8,289 bases of DNA, taken from the NCBI GenBank assembly GCA_023441145.1, contig JAEZQN010000288.1, forward strand, positions 1 to 8,289. The letters are read 5' to 3'. Below the pieces are notes generated by a model. It was not told the origin of the DNA. It saw nothing but the letters and a program-made list of their open reading frames with translations, and made no database searches. Shown in pieces: positions 1 to 6,525 of the stretch. Source of the DNA: Bacillota bacterium (GTDB lineage: Bacteria > Bacillota > Clostridia > Lachnospirales > Lachnospiraceae). The first letter of the stretch is position 1; the number at the start of each line of letters is the position of its first letter. The position numbers and the translations under genes were made by a program.

Positions 1-1453
1 CTGCAAAGAGAGGAAGCCCATCAGCACCTGTGATGAAAAATAAAAATGGTCGATCTAGGACAAAGTCAATTTCTTTTACTTCATCGGCTGGTGCAGATGT
101 TCCCACCATCTGAAGAACGGTAAATGCAGCTGCGGAACAACCTTCCTCATCCACCTGTACACGCACTGCATGACTGGCCTTACTAAGTATGATTCCCTTG
201 GCATTCTCAGTCATAGGTGAAAAATCAGAAACTGCCTCATCAAATACGTCTGTGACACCAAGCTTCTTTAATCCATCAGAAAGGTCAAAGTCAGATGTAA
301 CATCAAATTTTGGCATAGAAAGATTAATCTTTAATTCTTTTTGTTCCTTCCATCCATCTCCCATATCAATCATTTGAAAGACTTCATCACTCTCTAGCAA
401 TTCTTTCGCAGTAGTCGTCTCATCTGGAAGCACTAACCACATACTTCCCCCATTTTGAAATTTCTTTTCTACTACCCCAAAGTTTTTACCCCAATAATAC
501 GTATCCATAAAGCTTTGATTCATAAAATCTGTCTCCACGGCCTTATTATACCCATGAAAAGTAGCTTTTTTTGTCTCTGCCTCGAAAAATTCTTCACTCC
601 ATTTGGCATTAAAATAAATGGTTGAAGCCAAAGCCATAATCGTTTCTCGCTTCATCTTAATTTCAGAAGCCTGGTCCTTTAGCAACCCACCTGTTTGCTC
701 GCTTAACCAGTCTTGTAGCTTTTTGTCATATCCCTCAGAACCCATTTCTCCTTGATAAGAGGATGCATAGTATTGCTCCATTAACGTAGTAAGGGTTTTC
801 TTATTATATTCTCTCTCATCATTTAACCAAAATGAATTGGCTAAAATACTAGTGGTTGCTCCATCATTAATATAATTGGCATTCCAAAGAGCATTGGCCT
901 GTGTTCGAAGATTCTCTATAGAGTTTTCTCCAAGCAAAGAAAGAATCTGTTTTCTGCTATTGCCATCTGTCACCTCAGCTAGCATACTCAATGCCATATA
1001 GACATTCAGAGGCGAATAGGTTTGATTCTCCTCCTCTGACCCATATAAGAATTGCTTCGTGGTGTTTTTACAGTAATTCTTCATTCCATCGGTGTAATCC
1101 TGTGCATAACTGTTTTGCTTTCGACGGGCTTCATTCCACTCCATATATTTCTCTTCATATCCCTCATAATCTACTTCTCCTGTTTTAGCATCTATGAAGT
1201 CTTCTTCCTTTGGATATGCTACGGTATCTGGATATTTCGCTTCCGAGATAGCATACACAGTGGTTGGTTCTACTTTGCTCATAATCTCCACTAATACAAG
1301 GCATATGGATGAAGCTAGCGCTACTGTTGCTACCGCCATAGCAGACATCCTAAAAAGCCTGCTAACTCCTCTTTTTTTTCTCTTTTTATCTGCTTTTTCA
1401 ATCAATTCATCATCAATTAGTCCTATTGCCTCACTCATTTTCTCTGACTTCAT
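1..1453 (-). CDS. Membrane-anchored serpin in the anti-sigma-factor position (C-terminus cut by window edge)
   Basis: 484 codons are visible without a stop, and probably only 5-10 residues are missing. Residues 1-33 are a short charged segment (IDDELIEKA at 13-21, then a Lys/Arg-rich run). Residues about 36-57 are one hydrophobic segment, so the protein is probably anchored with its C-terminus outside. Residues about 60-117 are a polar linker. The serpin fold follows: YSPLNVYMALSML near 146, TIYFNAKW at 278-285, hinge DEEGCSAAA at 435-443, and FVLDRPFLFFI at 464-474, which fits the PROSITE serpin signature at every position. Serpins trap proteases by a conformational change after cleavage of the reactive loop. 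The start overlaps the sigma-factor stop as ATGA and has AAGGAGG ten bases upstream, so the two are translationally coupled. No lipobox is visible. The serpin call is secure. The idea that it acts as the anti-sigma factor is inference from position and topology. Confidence 0.92.
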   Translation of the reverse strand, partial: MKSEKMSEAIGLIDDELIEKADKKRKKRGVSRLFRMSAMAVATVALASSICLVLVEIMSKVEPTTVYAISEAKYPDTVAYPKEEDFIDAKTGEVDYEGYEEKYMEWNEARRKQNSYAQDYTDGMKNYCKNTTKQFLYGSEEENQTYSPLNVYMALSMLAEVTDGNSRKQILSLLGENSIENLRTQANALWNANYINDGATTSILANSFWLNDEREYNKKTLTTLMEQYYASSYQGEMGSEGYDKKLQDWLSEQTGGLLKDQASEIKMKRETIMALASTIYFNAKWSEEFFEAETKKATFHGYNKAVETDFMNQSFMDTYYWGKNFGVVEKKFQNGGSMWLVLPDETTTAKELLESDEVFQMIDMGDGWKEQKELKINLSMPKFDVTSDFDLSDGLKKLGVTDVFDEAVSDFSPMTENAKGIILSKASHAVRVQVDEEGCSAAAFTVLQMVGTSAPADEVKEIDFVLDRPFLFFITGADGLPLFA

Positions 1454-2010
1454 AACTCATAACCCTCCTTGTTAAGATACTCCTTTAGCCCATTTCGTAG
1501 TCGAAATAACCTACTCTTGATAGAGCTTTGGCTAGTACCAAAATAGCTTGCAATATCTTTAATAGAGTCCATAAAGTAATATCTGCAAATAAAAATATTG
1601 CATGCTTCCTCCTTTTGCTCTCTTAAATATGCACTGATAGAGCATCCAAGCTCTTTAAGAACAATCTTATCTTCTGGAGATTTTCCTGAGGCAACTATGT
1701 CTTCTAATTCTGTCAAAGACAGTATGTACTGGGATTTCCCCCGTTTATCACTATTTTTCTTACGTAAAATATCTATGGACCCTTGCCTCGTGATTTTTCC
1801 TAAAAAAGTAGAAAGAAACTCTGGTCTATGTGGTGGCATGACATTCCAAGCCTTAAAATAGGTATCGTTCACACTTTCCATACTATCCTCCAGATCAAAA
1901 AGAACATTGTAGGCAATCTTTATAAGGTAGTGATTGTATTTCTTTGTGGTCTCCTCAATGGCAGTTTCGTCCCTCTTCCAGTATAAATCCACAATCTCTT
2001 GGTCTTCCAT
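1450..2010 (-). CDS. ECF-type RNA polymerase sigma factor
   Basis: This 186-residue protein has the two-domain layout of ECF sigma factors. Region 2 spans about residues 22-88 and includes LEDSMESVNDTYFKAWN at 40-56 and the strand-opening/-10-binding segment FLGKITRQGSIDILRKK at 69-85. A linker of about 35 residues follows. Region 4 spans about 121-180, with a helix-turn-helix around DSIKDIASYFGTSQSSIKSR (148-167) that would read the -35 element. It would direct RNA polymerase to a small set of promoters, probably including its own. The start is supported by AGGGGGG five bases upstream. The next gene overlaps its stop codon by four bases and encodes a single-pass membrane protein, the usual arrangement for a membrane-held anti-sigma factor. 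Regulon and signal are unknown. The assignment as an ECF sigma factor is firm; the subgroup is not determined. Confidence 0.93.
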   Translation of the reverse strand: MEDQEIVDLYWKRDETAIEETTKKYNHYLIKIAYNVLFDLEDSMESVNDTYFKAWNVMPPHRPEFLSTFLGKITRQGSIDILRKKNSDKRGKSQYILSLTELEDIVASGKSPEDKIVLKELGCSISAYLREQKEEACNIFICRYYFMDSIKDIASYFGTSQSSIKSRLFRLRNGLKEYLNKEGYEL

Positions 2011-2040
2011 CGTTACCCCCCTATCTTTTCACTTCACTAT

Positions 2041-2070
2041 ATAACCCGTAAAAAATCTTAGTTGGTTGCA
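2041..2070 (-). promoter_or_regulatory. Possible ECF-type (autoregulatory) promoter of the sigma factor gene
   Basis: Reading on the minus strand, TGCAACC (2070-2064) is followed after 15 bases by CGGGTTA (2048-2042). An AAC-containing -35 and a CG-containing -10 at about this distance are typical of ECF promoters, and ECF genes often drive themselves. The site ends about 31 bases before the sigma-factor start. The match is by eye only. Confidence 0.4.
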
Positions 2071-2094
2071 AAATTCGTAATACACTATTATATA
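2066..2094 (+). promoter_or_regulatory. Possible divergent sigma-A-like promoter
   Basis: TTGCAA (2066-2071) and TATATA (2089-2094) are separated by 17 bases. This would produce a transcript starting near 2100 that enters the mini-gene at 2155. It overlaps the proposed minus-strand ECF promoter base for base, so the two could interfere. The -10 matches the consensus at only four positions. Confidence 0.35.
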
Positions 2095-2120
2095 TGTAGC
2101 CAAGGTATTGCACTTTTCTT

Positions 2121-2150
2121 CTGCTTTTAGTCTTTGCGAAAGCAGGTGAT
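2121..2150 (+). promoter_or_regulatory. Near-complete Shine-Dalgarno sequence inside a hairpin
   Basis: AAAGCAGGTGAT (2139-2150) differs at one base from AAAGGAGGTGAT, the full complement of the 16S rRNA 3' end. CTGCTTT (2121-2127) is a perfect complement of AAAGCAG (2139-2145), and a T-G pair extends the stem to eight with a nine-base loop. Half of the ribosome site is therefore hidden in the RNA. The single mismatched base (C2143) is the one that pairs with G2123. Confidence 0.5.
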
Positions 2151-2154
2151 TGCT

Positions 2155-2325
2155 ATTACAACAATTGAATTGCTTACATTACAATTAGTGCTCTGTAACT
2201 ACGCACAAGTTGTTATAGCACTAATCCATTTGTTACAGTTTAATTCTAAAAAAGTAACATTGAGGATAAGTAAAAGTAATGGGGGCTACGAAAGTAAAGA
2301 AAATGTAATATCCTTGGTCAAATAA
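2155..2325 (+). CDS. Small hydrophobic membrane peptide, holin-like/type I toxin-like (ATT start or decayed)
   Basis: This is a 56-codon frame starting with ATT at 2155, placed eight bases after the core of a near-full-length Shine-Dalgarno. The peptide has a short N-terminus (TTIEL), a hydrophobic stretch of about 25 residues (LLTLQLVLCNYAQVVIALIH) and a polar basic tail beginning FNSKK. That layout resembles small holin-like or type I toxin peptides, but I cannot name a family with confidence. In-frame alternatives are TTG at 2134 and GTG at 2146; the GTG lies within the Shine-Dalgarno itself. ATT starts are rare, so this may be a real gene with a throttled start, or an inactive gene whose ATG mutated. 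The coding region also holds an inverted repeat (2184-2225) and is followed by a strong terminator. It is the only gene-like feature in the 448 bases between the sigma factor and purB. Confidence 0.35.
   Translation: MTTIELLTLQLVLCNYAQVVIALIHLLQFNSKKVTLRISKSNGGYESKENVISLVK
2184..2225. repeat. Two-part inverted repeat inside the mini-gene
   Basis: ATTAGTGCT (2184-2192) and AGCACTAAT (2217-2225) are perfect nine-base inverted arms. Inside them GTAACT (2195-2200) can pair with AGTTGT (2208-2213) using two G-U pairs on plus-strand RNA, leaving the seven-base loop ACGCACA. Outer GAATT/AATTC (2167-2171 and 2242-2246) may extend it. It could be an mRNA structure, a site paired by an antisense RNA, or a trace of a mobile element. 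Confidence 0.5.
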
Positions 2326-2385
2326 GAGATTTTCTCCCTTACTATATTATTTCCATATTTGTATCGGTTAATCAACACATATAAG

Positions 2386-2426
2386 AAAGGTACTATAAGT
2401 CTTACTTAGACTCATAGTACCTTTTT
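2386..2426. terminator. Bidirectional terminator between purB and the mini-gene
   Basis: AAAGGTACTAT (2386-2396) pairs with ATAGTACCTTT (2414-2424). After one A/C mismatch the stem continues as AGTCT/AGACT around the loop TACTT. A TTTTT run follows on the plus strand. On the minus strand the RNA would end in TTTCTTAT, so the hairpin can also end purB transcripts about 35 bases after the stop codon. Confidence 0.85.
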
Positions 2427-2458
2427 CACAACATCGTTTCAATCTTTTTTAGTAATTT

Positions 2459-3892
2459 CTATACATTAATCTCTACGTCTACACCTAATAGGTCTACATT
2501 CTCTTCAAGAATTGGGAATACCACATTCTCCATAAAGTCATCCACCTGTCTATTAGCACAGCCAATGTACTTCTTAGGATCCATCGTATTCTTAAGATCC
2601 GCTAAGGTCATATTAAAGGATGGGTCTGCTGCAATTAATTCTAGAAGATTGTTATCTAAGCCCTCTACCTTTACATTTTTACCAGCCTCCATGGAAAGAG
2701 TACGGATTCTCTCATGAAGCTCTTGTCTATCTCCACCGGCTTTCACAGCATCCATCATTATATTTTCTGTAGCCATAAATGGAAGCTCTGCCATAAGGTG
2801 TTTCTCAATTACCTTAGAGTAAACAACTAAACCATCTACGACATTTAAATATAAATCCAGAATTCCATCGATACCTAAGAAGGCTTCTGCAATACTAATT
2901 CTCTTATTTGCAGAATCATCTAAAGTTCTCTCAAACCACTGTGTTGCTGAAGTAATGGCTGGATTTAAGGCATCTATCATAACATAGCGAGACAAAGCGG
3001 CTATTCTCTCACTTCTCATTGGATTTCTCTTATAAGCCATCGCCGAAGATCCAATCTGTCCCTTTTCAAATGGTTCTTCCACTTCTTTTAAATGCTGTAG
3101 AAGACGGATGTCATTGGAGAATTTGTGAGCACTAGCTGCAATACCAGCTAATACATTAACCACTCTTGTATCGATCTTACGGCTGTAGGTCTGGCCTGAA
3201 ACTGCCATACACTCCTTATAGCCTAACTTCTCAGCAATCATAGAGTCAATTCTCTTTACTCTTTCATAATCGCCATCAAATAGCTCTAAGAAACTCGCTT
3301 GGGTACCAGTAGTTCCTTTAGAACCAAGGAGCTTCATATTCTCAATAACATAATCTATATCCTCTAAATCAAGGACTAACTCTTGAATCCATAAGGTAGC
3401 TCTCTTACCCACAGTAGTAGGCTGGGCTGGTTGGAAATGTGTAAAAGCAAGTGTTGGAAGTTCTTTGTATTCCATAGCAAAACGACCTAACTTATCAATG
3501 ACATTAACCAACTTCTTTTTCACAAGCTTTAACGCTTCTGTCATCACAATAATGTCGGTATTATCACCAACGTAACAGGAGGTTGCCCCAAGATGAATGA
3601 TTCCCTTAGCCTTTGGACATTGTACTCCATAGGCATATACATGACTCATAACGTCATGGCGACATTCCTTTTCACGTTCTTTTGCTACCTCATAATTAAT
3701 ATCATTCTGATGTTCCTTTAACTCAGCAATCTGTTCCTTAGTAATATTTAAACCTAGCTCACGCTCTACTTCTGCCAAAGTAACCCAAAGCTTTCTCCAG
3801 GTTCTAAATTTCATATCAGGAGAAAAGATATATTGCATCTCCTTGCTTGCATAACGCTCCGAAAAAGGGCTAACATATTTATCGTTACTCAT
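2459..3892 (-). CDS. purB: Adenylosuccinate lyase
   Basis: The 477-residue enzyme catalyses two fumarate-releasing steps of purine synthesis: SAICAR to AICAR and adenylosuccinate to AMP. Visible family motifs are CRHDVMSHVYAY (77-88), GATSCYVGDNTD (102-113), THFQPAQPTTVGKR (151-164, with the conserved catalytic-region His152), the fumarase/lyase signature loop GSSAMAYKRNPMRSER (281-296), and WFERTLDDSANKR (319-331). Length and motifs resemble the longer, human-like ADSL branch more than the roughly 430-residue Bacillus form. The start at 3892 is chosen because AAGGAGGT ends five bases upstream; an in-frame ATG at 3949 lacks such a site and would add 19 unlikely residues. It is the last gene of purC-purF-purB, 114 bases after purF, and is followed by a strong terminator. 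Confidence 0.96.
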   Translation of the reverse strand: MSNDKYVSPFSERYASKEMQYIFSPDMKFRTWRKLWVTLAEVERELGLNITKEQIAELKEHQNDINYEVAKEREKECRHDVMSHVYAYGVQCPKAKGIIHLGATSCYVGDNTDIIVMTEALKLVKKKLVNVIDKLGRFAMEYKELPTLAFTHFQPAQPTTVGKRATLWIQELVLDLEDIDYVIENMKLLGSKGTTGTQASFLELFDGDYERVKRIDSMIAEKLGYKECMAVSGQTYSRKIDTRVVNVLAGIAASAHKFSNDIRLLQHLKEVEEPFEKGQIGSSAMAYKRNPMRSERIAALSRYVMIDALNPAITSATQWFERTLDDSANKRISIAEAFLGIDGILDLYLNVVDGLVVYSKVIEKHLMAELPFMATENIMMDAVKAGGDRQELHERIRTLSMEAGKNVKVEGLDNNLLELIAADPSFNMTLADLKNTMDPKKYIGCANRQVDDFMENVVFPILEENVDLLGVDVEINV

Positions 3893-3896
3893 TGTA

Positions 3897-3904
3897 ACCT
3901 CCTT
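3897..3904 (-). promoter_or_regulatory. Ribosome binding site that fixes the purB start
   Basis: AAGGAGGT on the minus strand is followed after five bases (GGAGG core to ATG) by the ATG at 3892. This selects that start over the upstream in-frame ATG at 3949. Confidence 0.85.
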
Positions 3905-3980
3905 AGGACAAAAACCTTTATTAATCTTATGTTTTCCATAAACCAACATTTTTTATCACAACAATTGTATCAAATATTAT

Positions 3981-4008
3981 CAAAAAAGAAAAGATGGGAT
4001 CCTTTTCT
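3981..4008 (-). terminator. Weak terminator-like hairpin at the purF stop codon
   Basis: On the minus strand AGAAAAG (4008-4002) pairs with CTTTTCT (3993-3987) around an eight-base loop, followed by a T run. The stem is AT-rich and its first arm includes part of the purF stop codon, so it may end only some transcripts before purB. Confidence 0.4.
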
Positions 4009-5446
4009 AACACTCATATTCTCCACGAATGTCTTCTTCTGGTGGGGTTATTGGATATTTTCCTGAAAAACAGGCATTACAATATCCAGTATCTCCCTCT
4101 ACTAATTCCCTAAGGCGTTCTCCATCCAAATACCCTAAACTGTCTGCTCCAATCATTTCACAAATCTTCTCAATACTGTTGTTATGGGCAATTAACTGGT
4201 CACAAGATGGTACATCGGTTCCAAAATAGCAAGGATACAAAAATGGAGGGGAACTGATTCTTACATGTACTTCTGTAGCTCCAGCCTGCTTTAACATACG
4301 TACGATTCGTTCACTAGTAGTACCACGAACGATAGAGTCATCTATCATTACTACGCGTTTACCACTAACAACTTCCTTTAAAACATTTAATTTAATCTTT
4401 ACTGCAGACTCCCTAACAGACTGTTTTGGCTTAATAAATGTTCTTCCCACATAACTATTTTTCACAAAAGCCATGCCAAATTCTAATCCGGACTCTAAGG
4501 CAAACCCAAGAGCTGCTGCATTCCCAGAATCAGGAACTCCAACAACGATATCTGCATCTGCTGGATGTGTCTGCGCAAGAATTTTGCCAGCCATAATTCG
4601 AGAATTATAGACACTCACTCCATCGATATAACTATCTGGTCGTGCAAAATAAATATATTCGAAGATACATTTTGCCTTTTCTGGCTGACAAAGGGAGGTA
4701 TTGGACTCAATGCCTTTTTCCTTTGAAATAGTAACGATTTCCCCTGGAATTACGTCTCTTATAAACTCTGCACCAACTGCATCCAAAGCACAGCTTTCGC
4801 TGGCTAAGATATAGGTATTGTCACGTTTTCCTATACAAAGTGGACGAAAACCAAATGGATCTCTTGCTCCAATCAGTTTACGAGGACTCATGACAATCAA
4901 GGAATATGCCCCTGATATCTTTTTCATGGCGTTATGTACAGCATCTTCCACCGTTGCTGTTTTAAGTCTTTCCCTTGCTATATGGTAGGCAATCACCTCA
5001 GAATCAATGGTGGTCTGAAAGATTGCACCTGTATATTCTAATTCTTTTCTTAATTCCAACGCATTTATTAAATTGCCATTATGGGCAAGAGCTAAGGTAC
5101 CCTTTACATAATTGAGGACTAAAGGTTGGGTATTCTCAGCACAACTAGCTCCCGCTGTAGAATAACGTACATGGCCAACACCGATATCTCCATGTAATCC
5201 TTCTAATGCTTCTGGAGAAAACACCTCATTCACAAGACCCATTCCTTTACAGGAACGAACCTTCCCCTTTGGTCCCTCTGTATCACTAACTGCGATTCCA
5301 CAGCTCTCCTGGCCTCTGTGTTGGAGAGCGAATAATCCGTAATAAATAGAAGAGGCTATATCATTTCCATCAAAATCATAAATACCGAACACTCCACATT
5401 CTTCATGAAGTTCATCTGGAATAAAATCACTTACTATCCTACTCAT
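4007..5446 (-). CDS. purF: Amidophosphoribosyltransferase (glutamine PRPP amidotransferase)
   Basis: PurF catalyses the first committed step of purine synthesis, transferring ammonia from glutamine to PRPP. The 479-residue protein starts with a 16-residue leader that is expected to be removed to expose the nucleophile Cys17 (EECGVFGIY). The class II glutaminase domain shows LQHRGQESCG (41-50), GHVRYST (91-97) and AHNGNL (121-126). The phosphoribosyltransferase domain carries the PRPP loop VVMIDDSIVRGTTS (365-378). Cysteines C260, C406, C456 and C459 match the four ligands of the [4Fe-4S] cluster known in the Bacillus subtilis-type enzyme, so this is the oxygen-sensitive, processed class rather than the E. 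coli class. AAAGGG lies six bases before the start. It follows purC after 126 bases and precedes purB. Confidence 0.97.
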   Translation of the reverse strand: MSRIVSDFIPDELHEECGVFGIYDFDGNDIASSIYYGLFALQHRGQESCGIAVSDTEGPKGKVRSCKGMGLVNEVFSPEALEGLHGDIGVGHVRYSTAGASCAENTQPLVLNYVKGTLALAHNGNLINALELRKELEYTGAIFQTTIDSEVIAYHIARERLKTATVEDAVHNAMKKISGAYSLIVMSPRKLIGARDPFGFRPLCIGKRDNTYILASESCALDAVGAEFIRDVIPGEIVTISKEKGIESNTSLCQPEKAKCIFEYIYFARPDSYIDGVSVYNSRIMAGKILAQTHPADADIVVGVPDSGNAAALGFALESGLEFGMAFVKNSYVGRTFIKPKQSVRESAVKIKLNVLKEVVSGKRVVMIDDSIVRGTTSERIVRMLKQAGATEVHVRISSPPFLYPCYFGTDVPSCDQLIAHNNSIEKICEMIGADSLGYLDGERLRELVEGDTGYCNACFSGKYPITPPEEDIRGEYEC

Positions 5447-5518
5447 GGCAAACCCTTTCTATTGTTTAATCTTGATTTTATACTAACATAACAACCCTGA
5501 CTATTCAAGAATGAAAGA

Positions 5519-5558
5519 GGCCGCCGCTATGCCTTGTTAAGAGTCTCTTGCGACAGCC
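5519..5558 (-). terminator. Hairpin after purC, possible partial terminator
   Basis: On minus-strand RNA, GGCUGUCGC (5558-5550) pairs over all nine positions with GCGGCGGCC (5527-5519), using two U-G pairs. On the plus strand those two positions would be A/C mismatches, so the fold favours the purC transcript. UCUUUCAUUC follows. The 22-base loop contains the self-complementary AAGAGACTCTT. It lies 15 bases after the purC stop and may reduce read-through into purF. Confidence 0.5.
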
Positions 5559-5572
5559 AAATACGTTTCTAT

Positions 5573-6283
5573 TTATAAAATACCAATACGTTTTGCGACT
5601 TCAAGATAGGCTTCCTCAACATCTCCCATATCTCTTCTAAAGCGGTCTTTATCTAATTTAGCATGGGTATTCACATCCCATAATCTACATGTATCAGGAG
5701 AAATCTCATCTGCAAGAACAATCTCACCATCTGTAGTTTTACCAAATTCGATCTTAAAGTCTACTAACTCAATTCCTATTGTAAGGAAATATTTACTCAT
5801 GATTTCATTTATCTTGAAGGTAAGTTCTGTTACTCGATCAATGTCTTCTCTCGTAGCAGCACCAATCGCAATGGCATAGTAGTCATTGATCATTGGGTCA
5901 CCTAGCTCATCATCCTTATAACTAAACTCCAACGTAGGACAAAGAAGCTTTCTTCCTTCTTCAATTCCAAGCTTCTTAGAAAAGCTTCCAGCAGCGATAT
6001 TACGAATAATAACTTCTAGTGGTAAAATTGTAACTTGTTTTACTGCGGTCTCTCTATCACTTAATTCTTCTACATAGTGAGTAGGAATTCCTTCCTTTTC
6101 AAGCATCCTGAACATAAAATTTGACATGCGGTTATTAACTACACCTTTTCCAACAATAGTTCCCTTTTTTAAACCATTAAATGCAGTAGCGTCATCCTTA
6201 TAATCTACTATGTAAACATTCTCTACGTCAGTCTTAAAGACCTTTTTTGCCTTACCCTCGTACAACATTTCTAACTTATTCAT
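5573..6283 (-). CDS. purC: Phosphoribosylaminoimidazole-succinocarboxamide (SAICAR) synthase
   Basis: PurC joins CAIR and aspartate using ATP to form SAICAR, the substrate of the PurB encoded two genes downstream. The 236-residue length is normal for a stand-alone bacterial enzyme. Family motifs are LYEGKAKKVF (7-16, nucleotide-binding glycine-rich strand), PLEVIIRNIAAGSF (88-101), DDELGDPMIND (124-134), LVDFKIEFG (173-181) and LADEISPDTCRLWD (190-203). AGGTGG lies seven bases before the start. It is the first gene of the purine cluster here; a sigma-A-like promoter is about 90 bases upstream. I see no purine riboswitch in the leader. Confidence 0.97.
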   Translation of the reverse strand: MNKLEMLYEGKAKKVFKTDVENVYIVDYKDDATAFNGLKKGTIVGKGVVNNRMSNFMFRMLEKEGIPTHYVEELSDRETAVKQVTILPLEVIIRNIAAGSFSKKLGIEEGRKLLCPTLEFSYKDDELGDPMINDYYAIAIGAATREDIDRVTELTFKINEIMSKYFLTIGIELVDFKIEFGKTTDGEIVLADEISPDTCRLWDVNTHAKLDKDRFRRDMGDVEEAYLEVAKRIGIL

Positions 6284-6368
6284 TTCCCTACCACCTATCC
6301 TTCAAATTTTATTTATCCGATTTTACTACTTATTATCCAAGTCATTATTCCATCTTCAGTACACCTTA

Positions 6369-6396
6369 ATTATAACCTAGGCTAAAATATACGCAA
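6369..6396 (-). promoter_or_regulatory. Likely promoter of purC
   Basis: On the minus strand TTGCGT (6396-6391) and a perfect TATAAT (6374-6369) are separated by 16 bases, giving a leader of roughly 80 bases before purC. The -10 is ideal; the -35 matches only in TTG. The rest of the 320-base gap between purC and the BFD-like gene is AT-rich and holds only the two divergent promoters and their flanking repeats. Confidence 0.6.
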
Positions 6397-6408
6397 TACT
6401 TTTTTAGC
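6381..6408. repeat. Inverted repeat spanning the purC -35 element, candidate operator
   Basis: GCTAAAA (6381-6387) and TTTTAGC (6402-6408) are perfect seven-base inverted arms 14 bases apart, and the purC -35 hexamer sits between them. A dimeric regulator bound here would cover the promoter. It does not resemble the CGAA-containing PurBox of Bacillus. Confidence 0.35.
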
Positions 6409-6525
6409 AATATTAATATTTAACAATACATTTTTGTCTATTTATACAACTTTAGTCTGAATTTCAAATAATTTCTCGACATAATGCAAAACCTATAATT
6501 TCCCAATACTAACACAATTTATCTC

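Noticed and set aside
1295..1350. Lipoprotein signal for the serpin because of a Cys at residue 51.
   Set aside because: The residues before it (S-S-I) do not form a lipobox, and the Cys lies inside the hydrophobic segment.
991..1475. Several plus-strand open frames of 60-95 codons (991-1188, 1052-1294, 1194-1475).
   Set aside because: They lie antisense to the serpin gene, lack ribosome sites and show no family features.
1598..1861. Plus-strand frame opposite the sigma factor.
   Set aside because: It is antisense to a well-supported coding region and has no motif.
3893..3949. Upstream in-frame ATG at 3949 as the purB start.
   Set aside because: It has no ribosome site, whereas AAGGAGGT stands correctly before the ATG at 3892, and the extra residues are not like the family.
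6284..6380. Purine riboswitch or PurBox in the purC leader.
   Set aside because: No conserved purine aptamer core or CGAA-type paired boxes could be found on either strand.
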